From Dryomyza anilis (lineage: Eukaryota; Arthropoda; Insecta; Diptera; Dryomyzidae): 64,000 nt of DNA. Of the stretch, positions 22,878 to 33,800 are shown piece after piece. The position numbers and the translations under genes are program-made. The stretch's first letter is position 1. The number at the start of each line of letters is the position of its first letter. The stretch is taken from assembly GCA_951804985.1 (NCBI GenBank), contig OX638132.1, positions 26,432,440-26,496,439 on the forward strand, in the 5' to 3' direction. The notes under the pieces were generated by a model. The model was not told the origin of the DNA and searched no databases. It was given only the letters and a program-made list of their open reading frames with translations.

Positions 22878-23140
22878 AACGGTGCGCTGGAAGCTCGATT
22901 GGTTAGTGCATTGAACTACGAGCCGAAATGTTCTCTGTTTGATCCCAGCGACGGTCAACTATCATTATTTAGAAAAACATTTTTCTATCCGACGCGTCCT
23001 TTCGACAGACAATGGAAAACTTTGGAGAGAAAACACTGCCCATTAAAAGCTCTCACCCCGCTGTTCGAAATCGAATTGAAACGATAGATTTCAGATCATT
23101 GCAAATATAACACGCACAGCTCAAATGTTCTGAAATGTTA
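22878..23140 (+). mobile_element. tRNA-derived SINE, old diverged copy
   Basis: TTGGTTAGTGCATTGAACTA, CGAGCCGAAATG, AAAAACATTTTTCTAT, AAAAGCTCTCACCCCGC and TATAACACGCACAGCTCAAA follow the SINE order. The B box is mutated (GTTTGATCCCAG), so it is probably inactive. Confidence 0.8.
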
Positions 23141-23874
23141 ATATGGTTTATATTTAAGACTACTTTGATGTTATACTCCCTGTTCCATTTAAAATAGACT
23201 TTTCCATTTAAGTTATGTTATTGCATTGATATTCAAGACAAATATATGAATATGTTGAGAAAAATTATGATTATCAAGTTTTAAACTAGTGTAGTTTTGT
23301 TATATAGTTTAATATCAACTACTTCACTAAGCTATTTATGATCCAAGATATGAGTGTGATTCTCAACTATATGCATAGGGTAGAATTCTAGCAGTTGTCA
23401 AGCTTATTCCGTAGCTTGAAATGTTAGTGTATTTCGAATTGAATACCAAGATTCTTATAAGTTTGGAAACTATATAGATTTTAAGTTTGTTGTATCTTGA
23501 AATATAATTTGATAATTAGGATGAATAGCAAAAAGACGTTTTGATTGAGAAGGCTATATTTCACAACTTTTTAAATAACGTTTCTCGACGCTATTCTCAA
23601 CACAATAAATTGAGAAAAATACTTGATTTAAACTTGCAAACTACATTTATTCAAGGGCAAATGTTTATTGGGTTAATGTTTCAAAATATTTTTATTATAG
23701 AATGATGGCGATAGAACCATAATGAACCAAATGGCAAGAAAACGATAATATTGCATTGTCACCCAGTTCGAGGAAATATTTAAAATCTCAAATCTGTAGC
23801 TCATCGCGAAGGTAGTTAAAAATCAATTACAAAATTTGTACTGAAAATACAGACAAGAATGCAACCTAATAAAA
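23141..23874. other. AT-rich sequence, nothing assigned
   Basis: No coding region or repeat boundary recognised. Confidence 0.3.
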
Positions 23875-25000
23875 ACGTTTTAAAATACAAAAAAGCAAAA
23901 ACACAAATACAAAAGCACGAAACAAATTCCAAAACAAAAAACAACCGTTAAATCAAACACTCAATAACTAAAGTAAAAACAAAAGCCAAACAAAAAGTGT
24001 ATATGAAATCAAAACACAATCACAAAAAGGATAACAAAAACAAACGCAAAAACAAACACAAATTTATATATAAAATTCAAAAAAACAAAAACCATAGCAA
24101 AACACACAAAAATGCAAAAACAAAAGCAGAAATACAAAAACACAAATGCAAAAACGCAAAAACACAAAAACCAAAACTACAAAATCAGTAGTAAAACAAT
24201 AATAGCAGATCAAGAAAACCAAAGAAAAAACTAAAAGGAAAGCAAAAAAAAACAAAATCACAACACAACAGCAAAACCAAAAACACAAAAAAGCACAAAA
24301 TAAAAAACGCAAAAAGTAAAAAAATTTCAAAACAACAAAAACCAAAAAGCAAAAACAAAATAAAAATAAAACACACAAAAACACAATTAAAAAAAAAGAA
24401 AAAAATCACAAAGTTAAAATACCCAATCAAAAATAATAAAGCAAAAACAGAAATAAAAGCATAAATACAAAAACTAAAGCAAAAATACAAAATCTAAAAC
24501 TCAAAAGCAAAAACACAAAATCATAAACGCAAAAGCAAAAATACCAAAAACACAAAAACAAAAGCATAAAATCAAAAACGCAAAATCAAAATTTAAAATA
24601 AAAAGCAAAAAAACAGAAAAACACAAAACCAAAAAAAAGCAAAGAATCCAAAGGTAAAAACACCAAATATAAATAATAATACAAAGCCAGAAATACAAAC
24701 AAAAATACTAAAACAAAGCAATAGCATAAATACAAAATAAAAAACAAAAGCAAAAACAAAAACAATAACAAAAACACAAAATACAAATGCAAAACAAAAA
24801 TTTAAAAACCAAAATGCAAAATACAAGATAAAAAAACAGAAAAACAAAAGTAAAACCACAAAATTTAAAGCAAAAACAAAAAATCAATCCCGAAAACAAA
24901 ATCGATAGCAAAAACAGAAACACACAAATTAAAAAATGCAAAAAAGGAAAATCAAAGACAAAAGAATGGCAACATAAATAAAAATAGAAGCAAACAACGA
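23875..25000 (+). repeat. A-rich, T-poor array of (C)AAAAAC / ACAAAAGC words
   Basis: About 1.1 kb composed almost wholly of A with C and occasional G: degenerate ACAAAA, AAAAGC, AAAACAC units and extreme strand asymmetry. Minus-strand reading frames of up to about 106 codons are Phe/Leu/Cys/Val-only artefacts of this composition. Similar arrays occur at 54166-54340, 55034-55165 and 60229-60990, all A-rich on the plus strand. Confidence 0.9.
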
Positions 25001-25018
25001 AACAGCCCGGGTACGAAT

Positions 25019-25310
25019 TATAATAGTTTTGCGCTACAGTTCTATAAAGACTTAGACCGAGCTATTTCCAAGTTCAAACCTAAACTGTGTCTGACAATAT
25101 CTTATCATAGAAAATATTTCTCTACACCGCGCAATATCTCGACCATCATTGACAAACCTTCGAGAGTAAAACATTGCCTAAGAAAAGCTCTCACCCGCCG
25201 TTCGGATTCGGCATTAAACTGTAGTTCCCACCACTTGAAGTACAAATATTACAGGCACAGCTCAAAATGGTGAGAGAGCTCGGCCTAAGTTCTTTTAGGA
25301 CTGTATTATT
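25019..25310 (+). mobile_element. Rearranged SINE: inverted 3' end replaces the tRNA head
   Basis: 25019-25066 (ATAATAGTTTTGCGCTACAG, TTCTATAA, GACTTAGACCGAGCT) is the SINE 3' end in minus orientation. From 25066 the plus-strand body starts inside the B box (AGTTCAAACCT). It runs through TTCTCTACACCGCGC, CACCCGCCGTTCGG, CACAGCTCAAAATGG to GGACTGTATTATT. The A box is missing. Confidence 0.8.
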
Positions 25311-25963
25311 AATATAACTCATACGACCTGTATTCCATTAAATGAATTTATATCTTTTTTTTATGAAATTCGAAATATTTTATTAATGAAATTCTAAAAA
25401 CTTATTAATGCATGAATCTAATTATATTTAAAATAATTTTTAGTTCATTTGAGTTTTTGAAGATTCATTTGACGTTTGTATACTTCCGAGTTCGTTTCAC
25501 GCCAAAATGTTTGATTAATATATTTCTGATTAAATGGTTAATAAAAATTTACAATTATTCATAACATTGATTAATCAATACTACAACATGTGTTCTAATA
25601 CCTTTCAAACTGATTTGGCTAAACTAAATTTGTATCGATTTCGATAAAGTAGGCCTGAAAAGTAGGTTACTGCAATTATGCAATAATACGTTGGTTTAGA
25701 GCCCCCAAAGGTCTATTCTGTTATGTTGCTCAATAATATTATTTATTATAAGTTTTCAATATAAATTCATATCCAATTATTCCATGTTCTTCGGAAGAAA
25801 ATCGCCCTTTTGTGTACCTTCGTGCTTTTCACATCTGTTGACGTCACAACGTTAAATATCACGATGATAGGTTACGCCGTACAGTTCGTCATAGACACTG
25901 CTCTTTGTTGCAGTAAATATTTTGACTTTTTCTTATTTGTATGAAATGTATTTTAAGACACTG
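25311..25963. other. AT-rich sequence, nothing assigned
   Basis: No feature recognised between the SINE and the foldback MITE. Confidence 0.3.
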
Positions 25964-26293
25964 CACAGAAAAAATAATCGACGTAAATATAGCAACCAAT
26001 ATTAATTGCATGTATTAACCAGCAATGACATTCAGCAATTTAATAAAAATATTTGCTATTTTTCGTTAAATCAACAATTACGATTGCAAAAATGAATATT
26101 TGTACGTCAATGCAGCAAATTAATTAGTCGGCGCAGTTTCAGCAATTATATTATCTAAAACTGCGCCGACAAAATAATTTGATTTAACTACGCAAAGCAA
26201 CTGTTTTCATTAAATTGCTGAATTGCATTGGTGGACTGATTTATACATGCAATTAATATCGGTTGCTATATTTACGTCAATTATTTTTCTGTG
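25964..26293. mobile_element. Foldback MITE, CACAGAAAAAATAATCGACG
   Basis: 330 bp with long inverted arms: CACAGAAAAAATAATCGACG with TAAATATAGCAACC on the left, mirrored by GGTTGCTATATTTACGTCAA and TTATTTTTCTGTG on the right. The centre is also palindromic (GTCGGCGCAGTTT at 26128, AAACTGCGCCGAC to 26172). It would fold into one long hairpin. Right flank is TA, left flank TG. Confidence 0.88.
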
Positions 26294-27933
26294 TAGCATT
26301 AAAGATTGAGCGATTAGATTCAGATTAATACAATTATACAATACAATTTTCATGTACAAAAATAAGGCTTGATTTAAATTATATTTTTTATTACCGAATA
26401 TTTTTCCAATTGGGTTTGTTTTTACCGAATAAATGCAGCAAATGGATACAAATTCTTTCATTGAGCTACACACGTGGAACGAACAACAACAGAATTAGAG
26501 AAAGCCTGGCAATCGAAGTAATGACAGCGCTGAAAGGCAACTAGTGTAGGGTACAACTTTTATATGTGACAGATGACATTCACGGCTTCACGCACGACAA
26601 AGCAAAATTGACACATATTCACACAAAAAGATGCAAATCGCAACAATTTTGTTGAGCAGCACATCAAATGGAGTATCGTAAAAAAACGTAAAATGGAAAC
26701 AATGAATAATTTGCATTGACAAAAATTATCGTTCATTATGACATATTATTTACGCTTTCCTCCCACACTGAATGTGCCGCAAAAATCGCCCCCGAGTGCC
26801 TGAGCAGGAGCAGGACTCACATGTGAGTGCTTGTAAAGAGAAATCTTTTTATGAGTGCATTAAAAACATTTCAGTGCACACACTCATACCTCGGGGGAGT
26901 CGATACGAGTCGATTGACTCATATGTTTGGCAACGAAATTACATTTTTGTTGTGGGCCAAAGCAAAACAAAAAAACAAAAAACAAAAAAAACGACAGGAA
27001 AGAACGAGCTGTGGCAGCATAAATTTATTTGATGGCACTTTGGTAAAAGTTATTCCCCGGGCTTATTTACAATTCGCATGCTAATATTTCACAAACCGTG
27101 CTTTCAATGAATTGAGATGAATACACAATTTAAATATTTAAAATATGCTGTAATTTACGTGAGCTGTTTATAGGTGAAATGCTTTTTGTGTGTTAATTAA
27201 TCAGAATTAAAACACTTTGTAAAAATTGCGTGAATTATGAACATTACAACCTCAAAAAGCAATTATTTAATCAGTGGGCTTCAAAATCCCTTTCATCTTT
27301 TGCACATGGTTATTTACCTAGCAGCAATTTTTTTATAAGAACCCTTAAAATAATAACTTTATACAAATCTGTTTTAAGTTTGAATTATGCATGTCCATGT
27401 TCATTGTATTCATATACTTTAATAATACTGTAGTAGGTTTTTCATCGACCAATATATATTTGCCTCATCATCCAGCGCACTCAGTACTAGGTTTTACTCA
27501 AAATTTGTAGTTAAATTTCGATGAGGACCCCACCTTATAATTTCCAAGTGGTCTCAAGCGTTTAGTAAACATTCAAAATAAGCACATGATAATAGGACTA
27601 AATACAATACACTAAAAAATAGTATTATTCAATAGGTTTTTATGATTTTTGAATCTATGCTCGAAAAATATTATTTTGTTTTTATTCCATTTTGGTCTAA
27701 TTTGAATCTAATGAATTTTGAATTTAATGATAAATAAAAAATGATTTATGCTTATGCAGAGAATAGTTCAAACTAACTAAGAAAATTACTAACTTTTTGT
27801 TATCGGTTCTCATTATTAAAATATTCTTTACCAACACAGTATCCGTCAAAAACTATTTAAATTTAAAATGCTTGTATATTTTACATACAAATTATTGCAA
27901 AATAGAATTTTTCGAATTTGTTTTTTTAAATGC
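26294..27933. other. Mostly unique-looking sequence, no gene recognised
   Basis: 26450-27060 has balanced composition and words such as CTCCCACACTGAATGTGCCG and CGGGGGAGTCGATACGAGTC; overlapping ORFs of 85-86 codons there match nothing recognisable. 27070-27930 is AT-rich and featureless. Confidence 0.35.
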
Positions 27934-27935
27934 TA

Positions 27936-27995
27936 CACAGAAAAAATAATTCGACGTAAATATAGCAACCGATATTAATTGGATGCATTCAAACA
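27936..27995 (+). mobile_element. Terminal fragment of the foldback MITE
   Basis: TA-CACAGAAAAAATAATTCGACG and TAAATATAGCAACCGATATT match the first 60 bp of the element at 25964-26293. The rest of the element and the other arm are missing. Confidence 0.75.
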
Positions 27996-28374
27996 CAAAT
28001 TTCTGCACAAATTGCAAACATACCCCTTCTATTGACTCTTCTATTCACTCATTGACATAAATACATAATTGTATATAAAAACATCGGTTTTTTATTAAAT
28101 TCAATTTTTTCAATAATTTTTAGCAAAAAATAATAAAAACAAAAACAAAAAAATATATTTTTTCTAGACTCATTACGAATTGGTTTGAAATACCTAAAAT
28201 CGCAATTTTCCATTAGATTGGCTCATTTTGACTCAATTTGTGCTGAAGGGTTAAGTATGAAGTAATGATTTTTTCAGATTACGGGCGTTAGTATTTTTAT
28301 TATAATTGACATATTTTAAAAAGTGAATCAATTAGAAAAATAGTTAGTAGGTTTTATAGTTAGTTTGGAATATG
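27996..28374. other. AT-rich sequence, nothing assigned
   Basis: No feature recognised before the hAT target site. Confidence 0.3.
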
Positions 28375-29253
28375 CTTTAGATTAGGGATGCCCAACTCAG
28401 CCCGTACGGGCTGAGCCTGTACGGGTGAACTGCAAAAACTCTCAGTCGATCACGCTGCCACCGTTTCCAAAAAAAGGCACTGAAAAATTAAAATGTTTGA
28501 AGTGGAGTGGTATATTAATTGTTGTTTGTTAATTTTATAGAGAAAACAAGAATACATGTTCTTCGAGGAATGTACAATAGAGATAGTTGGTTTTGTCTAG
28601 AAAGGAAATATTATAAATTTAAGAAAGCATATATTAAGAAAATGCACTCATTTTAAAAATATATATTTTTACACTATATATTTAGCATATATTTCTCATA
28701 CAACATTATTCATATAATGTTGTATGAATTATTATAATGAATTACATGATTAAATAAATCTAAACTATTTATCGTAAAAATAAATTTTATTCAGTGTAAA
28801 CTCACAGTCATTTGTAGTAATAATCCAGTAGAAATTGTGAAATAGAATTTTTGACTATTTTTTTTAAAAATCTGAAATAAAATTATTACAAAATATTTAT
28901 ATATATTATAATATTAATTTATTTATTTTCCGGGGGAGTGCGCCAGCTTAAGTTTGTAGTTTTGCTTGATTAAAATAAATGAGATGTTTACATTCACAAT
29001 TGGAACGTACAGTTTAAAAATACTTCTAGTACCGTTAAAAATATAATGTTTAAGTTGTTTTTTTATTAGATACATGTAAATCATGAGTGGTTTAATTAAA
29101 TGTATAAAAATAAAGTCAATTTAAGAACTAGTCAACAATTTATATTTCGTACTGGGGTTGCATGCGTAGAATTGAAGTCGACTGCACACAGTGGAACATA
29201 GTATTTTAAGTATGATTTAAATATTTATATTATTATATTAGTAGTTATATTAG

Positions 29254-29556
29254 TAGCCGCGGTAGCTCAGTGGTTAGTGCGTTGGACTGCGAGCCGAAAG
29301 GTCCCCGGTTCAAGCCTGGACTGGGGCTAACAACATCTTTTCATAGAAACATTTTTCTATACCGCGCTACCTCTCGTCAGTAAATGGCAAACCTACGAGA
29401 GTAAAACCATTGCCTATGAAAAAGCTCTCACCCGCCGTTCGGATTCGGCAATAAACTGTAGGTCCCACCACTTTGAGTACAAATATAACACGCACAGCTC
29501 AAAATGGTGAGAGAGCTCGGCCGAAGTTCTATACAGAACTGTAGCGCCAAACTATT
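29254..29556 (+). mobile_element. tRNA-derived SINE, best-preserved copy
   Basis: Head GCCGCGGTAGCTCAGTGG has an A box (TAGCTCAGTGG, 29263-29273) and a B box (GGTTCAAGCCT, 29307-29317), spaced as in tRNA promoters. The body and the 3' end TGTAGCGCCAAACTATTAT are complete. A TTATTA-rich tail follows. The T/A-rich flank prevents exact definition of the target duplication. Pol III transcription is plausible because both boxes are near consensus. Confidence 0.93.
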
Positions 29557-29721
29557 ATATTATATTATTATTATTTATTATTGTATACTTTATATAAGAA
29601 CGATTATTGTATAGTATAATAAATATTGTTATTTAAAAAACCTCAATTAATAATTTGCTTGACACTTTTGCAATAGCATTTTTTATCCACTTGTCTTTTT
29701 TATGAACGGAATAAGAACATA

Positions 29722-30009
29722 TCGTCACTATCATACCAAAGGGGCGAATGTGCAATTTTTGACATTTGCGTTTTTTTACATTTTTGAATGTAGTTTATCC
29801 TCAAGTATGCTGTGCCAAAATCGCGTGTTATTTTGTTGGGTATTTCTAGCCACAAAAGACAAAAAAACCAAAAGGGCGAATTTGATAAATTGAAAATCTT
29901 GTCATGCCAAAAGGGCGAATCTTTCCGTTTTTATTGGTATAAGATAAAATAGTGGTGTAAAGGCTTTTTTTATTTGTTTTCAAAGCACCTATTGGCATGA
30001 CAGTGACGA
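29722..30009. mobile_element. MITE, TCGTCACTGTCATGCC family
   Basis: Inverted ends TCGTCACTATCATACCAAA and TTGGCATGACAGTGACGA, flanked by TA on both sides. An internal copy of the end region (CTTGTCATGCCAAAAGGGCG, near 29900) gives a subterminal repeat. AGATAAAATAGTGGTGTAAA near the right end links it to the diverged halves at 43836-44499. Confidence 0.88.
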
Positions 30010-30149
30010 TATAACCTTGGTATTATCAAAAATTATAAATTTTCACAATATATAGTATTTTTGGATAATTCTATGTACATTTTTTTCCAAAACTTCGATT
30101 TTTTTTTTGTCAGGTTTGGGCAGGCGAGTTGGGCATCCCTACTTTAGAT

Positions 30150-31179
30150 AACCATAAATCATTTTATTTCTTTATCATACAATCCTAAATGATGCAAAAA
30201 TAAACATTTTCCGAAATCAGAACCAATTTTCTTAAAAAAGAATTGTAATATTAACATTTTTTAGTATAATAAAATTAGGCTAAAAAAATGAAAGAAAACT
30301 GGCATATAAGTTTTTTTTAGTTAAACTATTTTTATAAAGTTCACGCTATCAATTTGAAGATTTGACGAATTTAAATTCTAAAACTTTTATTTTAAATTTA
30401 TCACATTAAAATTCAATTTATATTTCTTAACACAATTTATCTTCATGCCAGTAGAAAATAGTACATAAGCTCAATTTGAAGAACTGTACGAATAAAAGAG
30501 ATGACGAAATAGTTAAGAATTATAACAAAGATCAATAATGAGAAACAAAGATCAATAATGACGCTCATTGAGAGAATTTTTTGTACTCTTACAAAAAATT
30601 GAAAGTGACACTTCAGAAGTAAAAGTCCAAATAAAGTGTCACATTAAATTATAAAATTTATTTAAAATTAAACACTTTCAAATTTAAAGTTACGGTCGAC
30701 TTTCATACATGTACACTTTTAATTATAAAGTGTTTAAAGTGGTTTTAAAGTTGAAGTGCTCAGATATCGTATTGTGGTACGATTTCCGAGTGTGAGTACT
30801 CTTCTATACTCAGGGGGTTCGCGGGTCAAAACTTAAAATATAACAAAACGACCGACTTTGTCTTTGCTGCTTACTGAAAACTATGACCAGTGTAATTCCG
30901 TTCGCTAGTTTGTATCAGTGTCACAACAAGACAACTATTCTACACTTGCTTCTGAAATTCTTCGTCGAGTTCGAGAGCTAAGTTTCGAATGAATTTTCTT
31001 TGATTTCAATCTACCTTTTATACAAAATTAGAATCAAATAAATAACATAATATACAAATGGTGTCATGAAAAATGTAAATAGAGTAGAATATAGCAAAGT
31101 AATAATATATAACAAAGTAATTATATATAACTGTTTAAAGTTTTATTTTCTCGGAGTACAACAGGCATTAATAATGAGA
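30150..31179. other. AT-rich sequence, nothing assigned
   Basis: A cluster of AAGTGACACTT/AAGTGTCAC words lies at 30600-30650, resembling the palindrome near 4391. Otherwise no feature. Confidence 0.3.
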
Positions 31180-31396
31180 ATAGTTTGGCACTACAGTCCT
31201 ATAAGAACTTAGGCCGAGCTCTCTCACCAGTTTGAGCTGTGCGTGTTATATTTGTACTCAAAGTGGTGGGACCTACAGTTTATTGCCGAATCCGAACGGC
31301 GGGTGAGAGCTTTTCATAGGCAATGTTTAACTCTCGTAGGTTTGCCATTTACTGCCGAGAGGTAGCGCGGTATAGAAAATGTTTCTATGAAAAGAA
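31180..31396 (-). mobile_element. tRNA-derived SINE, 5'-truncated
   Basis: Minus-strand SINE from CTTTTCATAGAAACATTTT to GGACTGTAGTGCCAAACTAT; the tRNA-like head with A and B boxes is missing. The 5' truncation is typical of incomplete reverse transcription. It directly abuts a mini-me variant. Confidence 0.88.
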
Positions 31397-31404
31397 AAAT
31401 CGGT

Positions 31405-31893
31405 AAAAAATGAAAAAAATTCAAATGTGGGCGGATCACGCCCATTTTTGAAAAATATATTTTTAAGCAAAGTCTAACAATATGTTTTAAATTTTATAAA
31501 TATATATGTAATACTTTTCGAGTTATTCGTTCCTAAATAATAATGTATAAATGAGTTGTATGGGAGGTGGGCGTGTCCGTTGACCGATTTTGCTAAAATC
31601 CAAACTCCGAACCATTTTTTTGCTAAAACGTATTGAAACCAAATTTCATTACATTCTGACCATTATTTTTCAAGTTATCTTGTATCCGGTCAGACAGCAA
31701 GACAGACAGATAGACAGACGGACAGACAGACGGACGGACAGACGGATAGACAGACGGACATGGCTAAACGGACTCGGGTAGTGATGCTGATCAAGAATAT
31801 GTATACTTTTCCATACCGGACACGTTTCCTAATGGGCGTTACAATATATGCACAAAGTTAATATACCCTTTACCTTATAGGTGTAGGGTATAA
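31405..31893 (-). mobile_element. mini-me/DINE-1-like element, GGGCGTGTCC variant, truncated
   Basis: Minus strand: TTTATACCCTACACCTATAAG, TATACATATTC, core GATCAGCATCACTACCCGAG, a long GTCY tract (plus-strand GACAGACAGACGGACG, 31690-31757), GATGAAATTTGGTTTC, GGTCAACGGACACGCCCACC. The 3' hairpin end is absent. Confidence 0.82.
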
Positions 31894-32395
31894 AAATGTA
31901 AAAAAAAGTTTGTTTGACAAAAATATAGCATTGGTCTAATAGAAAAAAAAAATAAATAATGAAAAAAGGTTTTTTATATTTATAAAAAACTTAATATAAA
32001 ATATCATATCCCTACGGGGAAACGGACCGGTCCTAGACTAGGCACGTGGCAGGTTCCTCGTAGATAGTTAACCGGTCCTAGTTCTGGCTCTTTTATATGA
32101 AACCAACCGGCAACTTTAACACGGTGTTGTCCTAGGGAGGAATCAATTAACACCTCTTGCAGACCTTTAGACATATCACAGGACTGGTCTTCAAAATCGT
32201 GTTATGTGACCGGTACCTTTAGACTTATCACATACTAGTCCACAAAAACCTGTTCTGTGACCGGTATTAATGTGGTACATTAAGAAAAAAATATATATAA
32301 TTTTATGTTTATTTTTATTATTTACTTTTTTATATATTTTAAATTGTACTTATTTTATTTTATTAATTTTTAACGGCCTTTTTTAAATATTAAGT

Positions 32396-33000
32396 TATTT
32401 GTTTTTACGGGCTCAAGGTCCAATTAAGAATACTCTTTATTTTATTTTAATTTTTATTTTGTACAATATTTCGGCCTTCGTCGAAAGCCATCTTCAGGGA
32501 GTCTGTCAACAATGTCATCATATTAATCAACTTATTCCATATTTTACATAACAGATTTATAAACTTACAGACATTTTAAACAAACATATATTATTACATA
32601 TAACATATACTTTAAATAAAATTTACCACAGTTTTTTACGAATACGACAATTCACAACTTGTCATTGCACCGTCTGAGTCTTCACTGATTATCCGTGTCC
32701 GTTTTGTAGTTTAGTCTTTCTTCGTTCGGTGTGTTAATTACGTGGAGCATTTCCAGAGTGTACCTTCGGAAGTTGTTCGTATCCTGTTGCAAAACGTAAA
32801 CGTTTTCGAAGTCTGGAGAGTGTCCGAGTTTTCCACAGTGAGCGGCTAGTGCTGTTTTCTGTTCTATTGGTTTGCCTTGTGCTATGTGATCAGATTAATG
32901 CGAAGAAATTCTTGTCCTAAATTAGGACAAGAATTTCTTCGCATAAATCTACAATAAAGAGTATTTTTAATTGGACCTTGAGCCCGTAAAATCAAATAAC
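32396..33000 (-). mobile_element. Penelope-like element, 5'-truncated, with inverted end
   Basis: The minus strand carries the C-terminal end of a Penelope-like polyprotein (next entry). Downstream is CTGAAGATGGCTTTCGACG-type sequence and GGCCGAAATATTGTAC. The outermost ~46 bp at 32396-32442 and 32953-32999 are inverted copies (TTACGGGCTCAAGGTCCAAT). The inner junction at 32903-32940 is a palindrome (AAATTCTTGTCCTA/TAGGACAAGAATTT). Inverted or partly duplicated ends are a known habit of Penelope-like elements. Confidence 0.8.
32682..32931 (-). pseudogene. Penelope-like element, GIY-YIG endonuclease C-terminus, broken
   Basis: Minus-strand frame: TRISSH, a TAA where a sense codon is expected, SDHIAQGKPIEQKTALAAHC, then GKLGHSPDFENVYVLQQDT, NNFRRYTLEMLHVINTP, ending in KTDTDNQ and TGA (32684-32682). 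The TRIxxHxSDH and KTALAxHC patterns and the terminal TDTDN are characteristic of the GIY-YIG endonuclease end of Penelope-like elements. The reverse transcriptase and the GIY-YIG N-terminal half are absent. Upstream sequence is the inverted duplication, so this is a dead fragment. Confidence 0.82.
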
Positions 33001-33427
33001 TTAATTTTATTTTATTTTACCTTCCTTTTCAAGCATTCACATTTCATTAATTATTCCACCTTGCATGAGTTCATTACAATTACTTGGAAGGCATGCTGAA
33101 TTTAAATCAATGCAGTATCGAAAAACAGTCTACGAATTATAGACGCATTAGTGGCAGCAGTAAATAAGTCTCGTTACTATGGCGCCATCTACTGCTTTTT
33201 CGTTCCACTAGCGACATATTTAGCATTGACACGATCCATCTCCTCATGCAGACCTTTAAAACTATTACAGAACTGGTCTTTAAGAACCTGTCCTTAGTCG
33301 GTACCAATGGTACCGGTCACGTGATAGGTAGTTTTAGACCAATTGACACCTTTTTCCCGCAGGGATGGTTTTCTTGTACCTTGTGAATTTGGTCAATATT
33401 TCAAAAAATTAATGAAAACACGTTAGA

Positions 33428-33800
33428 GTAAGAATGATAAACAAATGTAAAATGCACTCAGTGTCAAAAGTAGTTCAGTATTTGAATTTTTATTGCTCAT
33501 CTTAATAAATCTTCACTACATTTACGTCTTGTTTTTGTTTTGTTTTGACAGTATTTGTGCTTTGATAAGCATAGAGGTTACAGCACATGTCTTGAAATAA
33601 AATGAATGTCTTGAAGTTGCATTTGTGCAGATGTCTAAACTCAGCATTAGGGAGTTATATAGAAATGTTTTATGGAATACCCATGGCAAAAATCGTATTG
33701 AGTAGTGAAATTAGAACCGATGAAAAAAGTATTTATCAAGTGTTTTACGTAATTTTGAGTTTTACGTAAGTTTTTGTTTAGTTATACGTTTCGAAATGCA
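33428..33800 (+). repeat. Dispersed repeat, inverted relative at 38110-38385
   Basis: Shares AGTAAGAATGATAAACAAAT, AAATCTTCACTACA, ACGTCTTGTTTTTGTTTTG, TTTGACAGTA, AATGAATGTCTTGAAGT and TTTGTGCAGATGTCTA with 38110-38385 in inverted order. The continuation (TTATATAGAAATG, CCCATGGCAAAAATCG, TTGAGTAGT) recurs at 46155-46215. Element boundaries and class unknown. Confidence 0.6.

Larger units (their letters stand above)
28383..30141. mobile_element. hAT-like non-autonomous element, 8-bp target duplication
   Basis: Inverted ends TAGGGATGCCCAACTC and GAGTTGGGCATCCCTA, flanked by the exact 8-bp direct repeat CTTTAGAT (28375-28382, 30142-30149). An 8-bp duplication and (C/T)AGGGATGCCCAAC-type ends are typical of hAT elements. 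No transposase is visible. It contains a SINE (29254-29556) and a TA-flanked MITE (29722-30009), both therefore younger than the hAT insertion or carried with it. A palindrome AGCCCGTACGGGCT lies just inside the left end. Confidence 0.9.
32008..33366. mobile_element. TIR element ATCCCTRCGGG, interrupted by a Penelope-like element
   Basis: Left end ATCCCTACGGGGAAA, right end TTTCCCGCAGGGAT. Subterminal direct repeats of about 52 bp (CCTTTAGACATATCACAGG, CCTTTAGACTTATCACATAC at 32163-32270, and CCTTTAAAACTATTACAGA at 33250) each end near CCGGTA. ACCGGTCC and GGTACCGGTCAC words recur near both ends. No transposase was found; target duplication unclear. The middle (32396-33000) is foreign. Confidence 0.6.

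Noticed and set aside
24064..24941. Six overlapping hydrophobic frames on the minus strand
   Set aside because: Same low-complexity artefact in three frames at once.
29254..29330. Independent tRNA gene
   Set aside because: A and B boxes are present but the acceptor and anticodon stems do not pair well, and the same head precedes the conserved SINE body in other copies.
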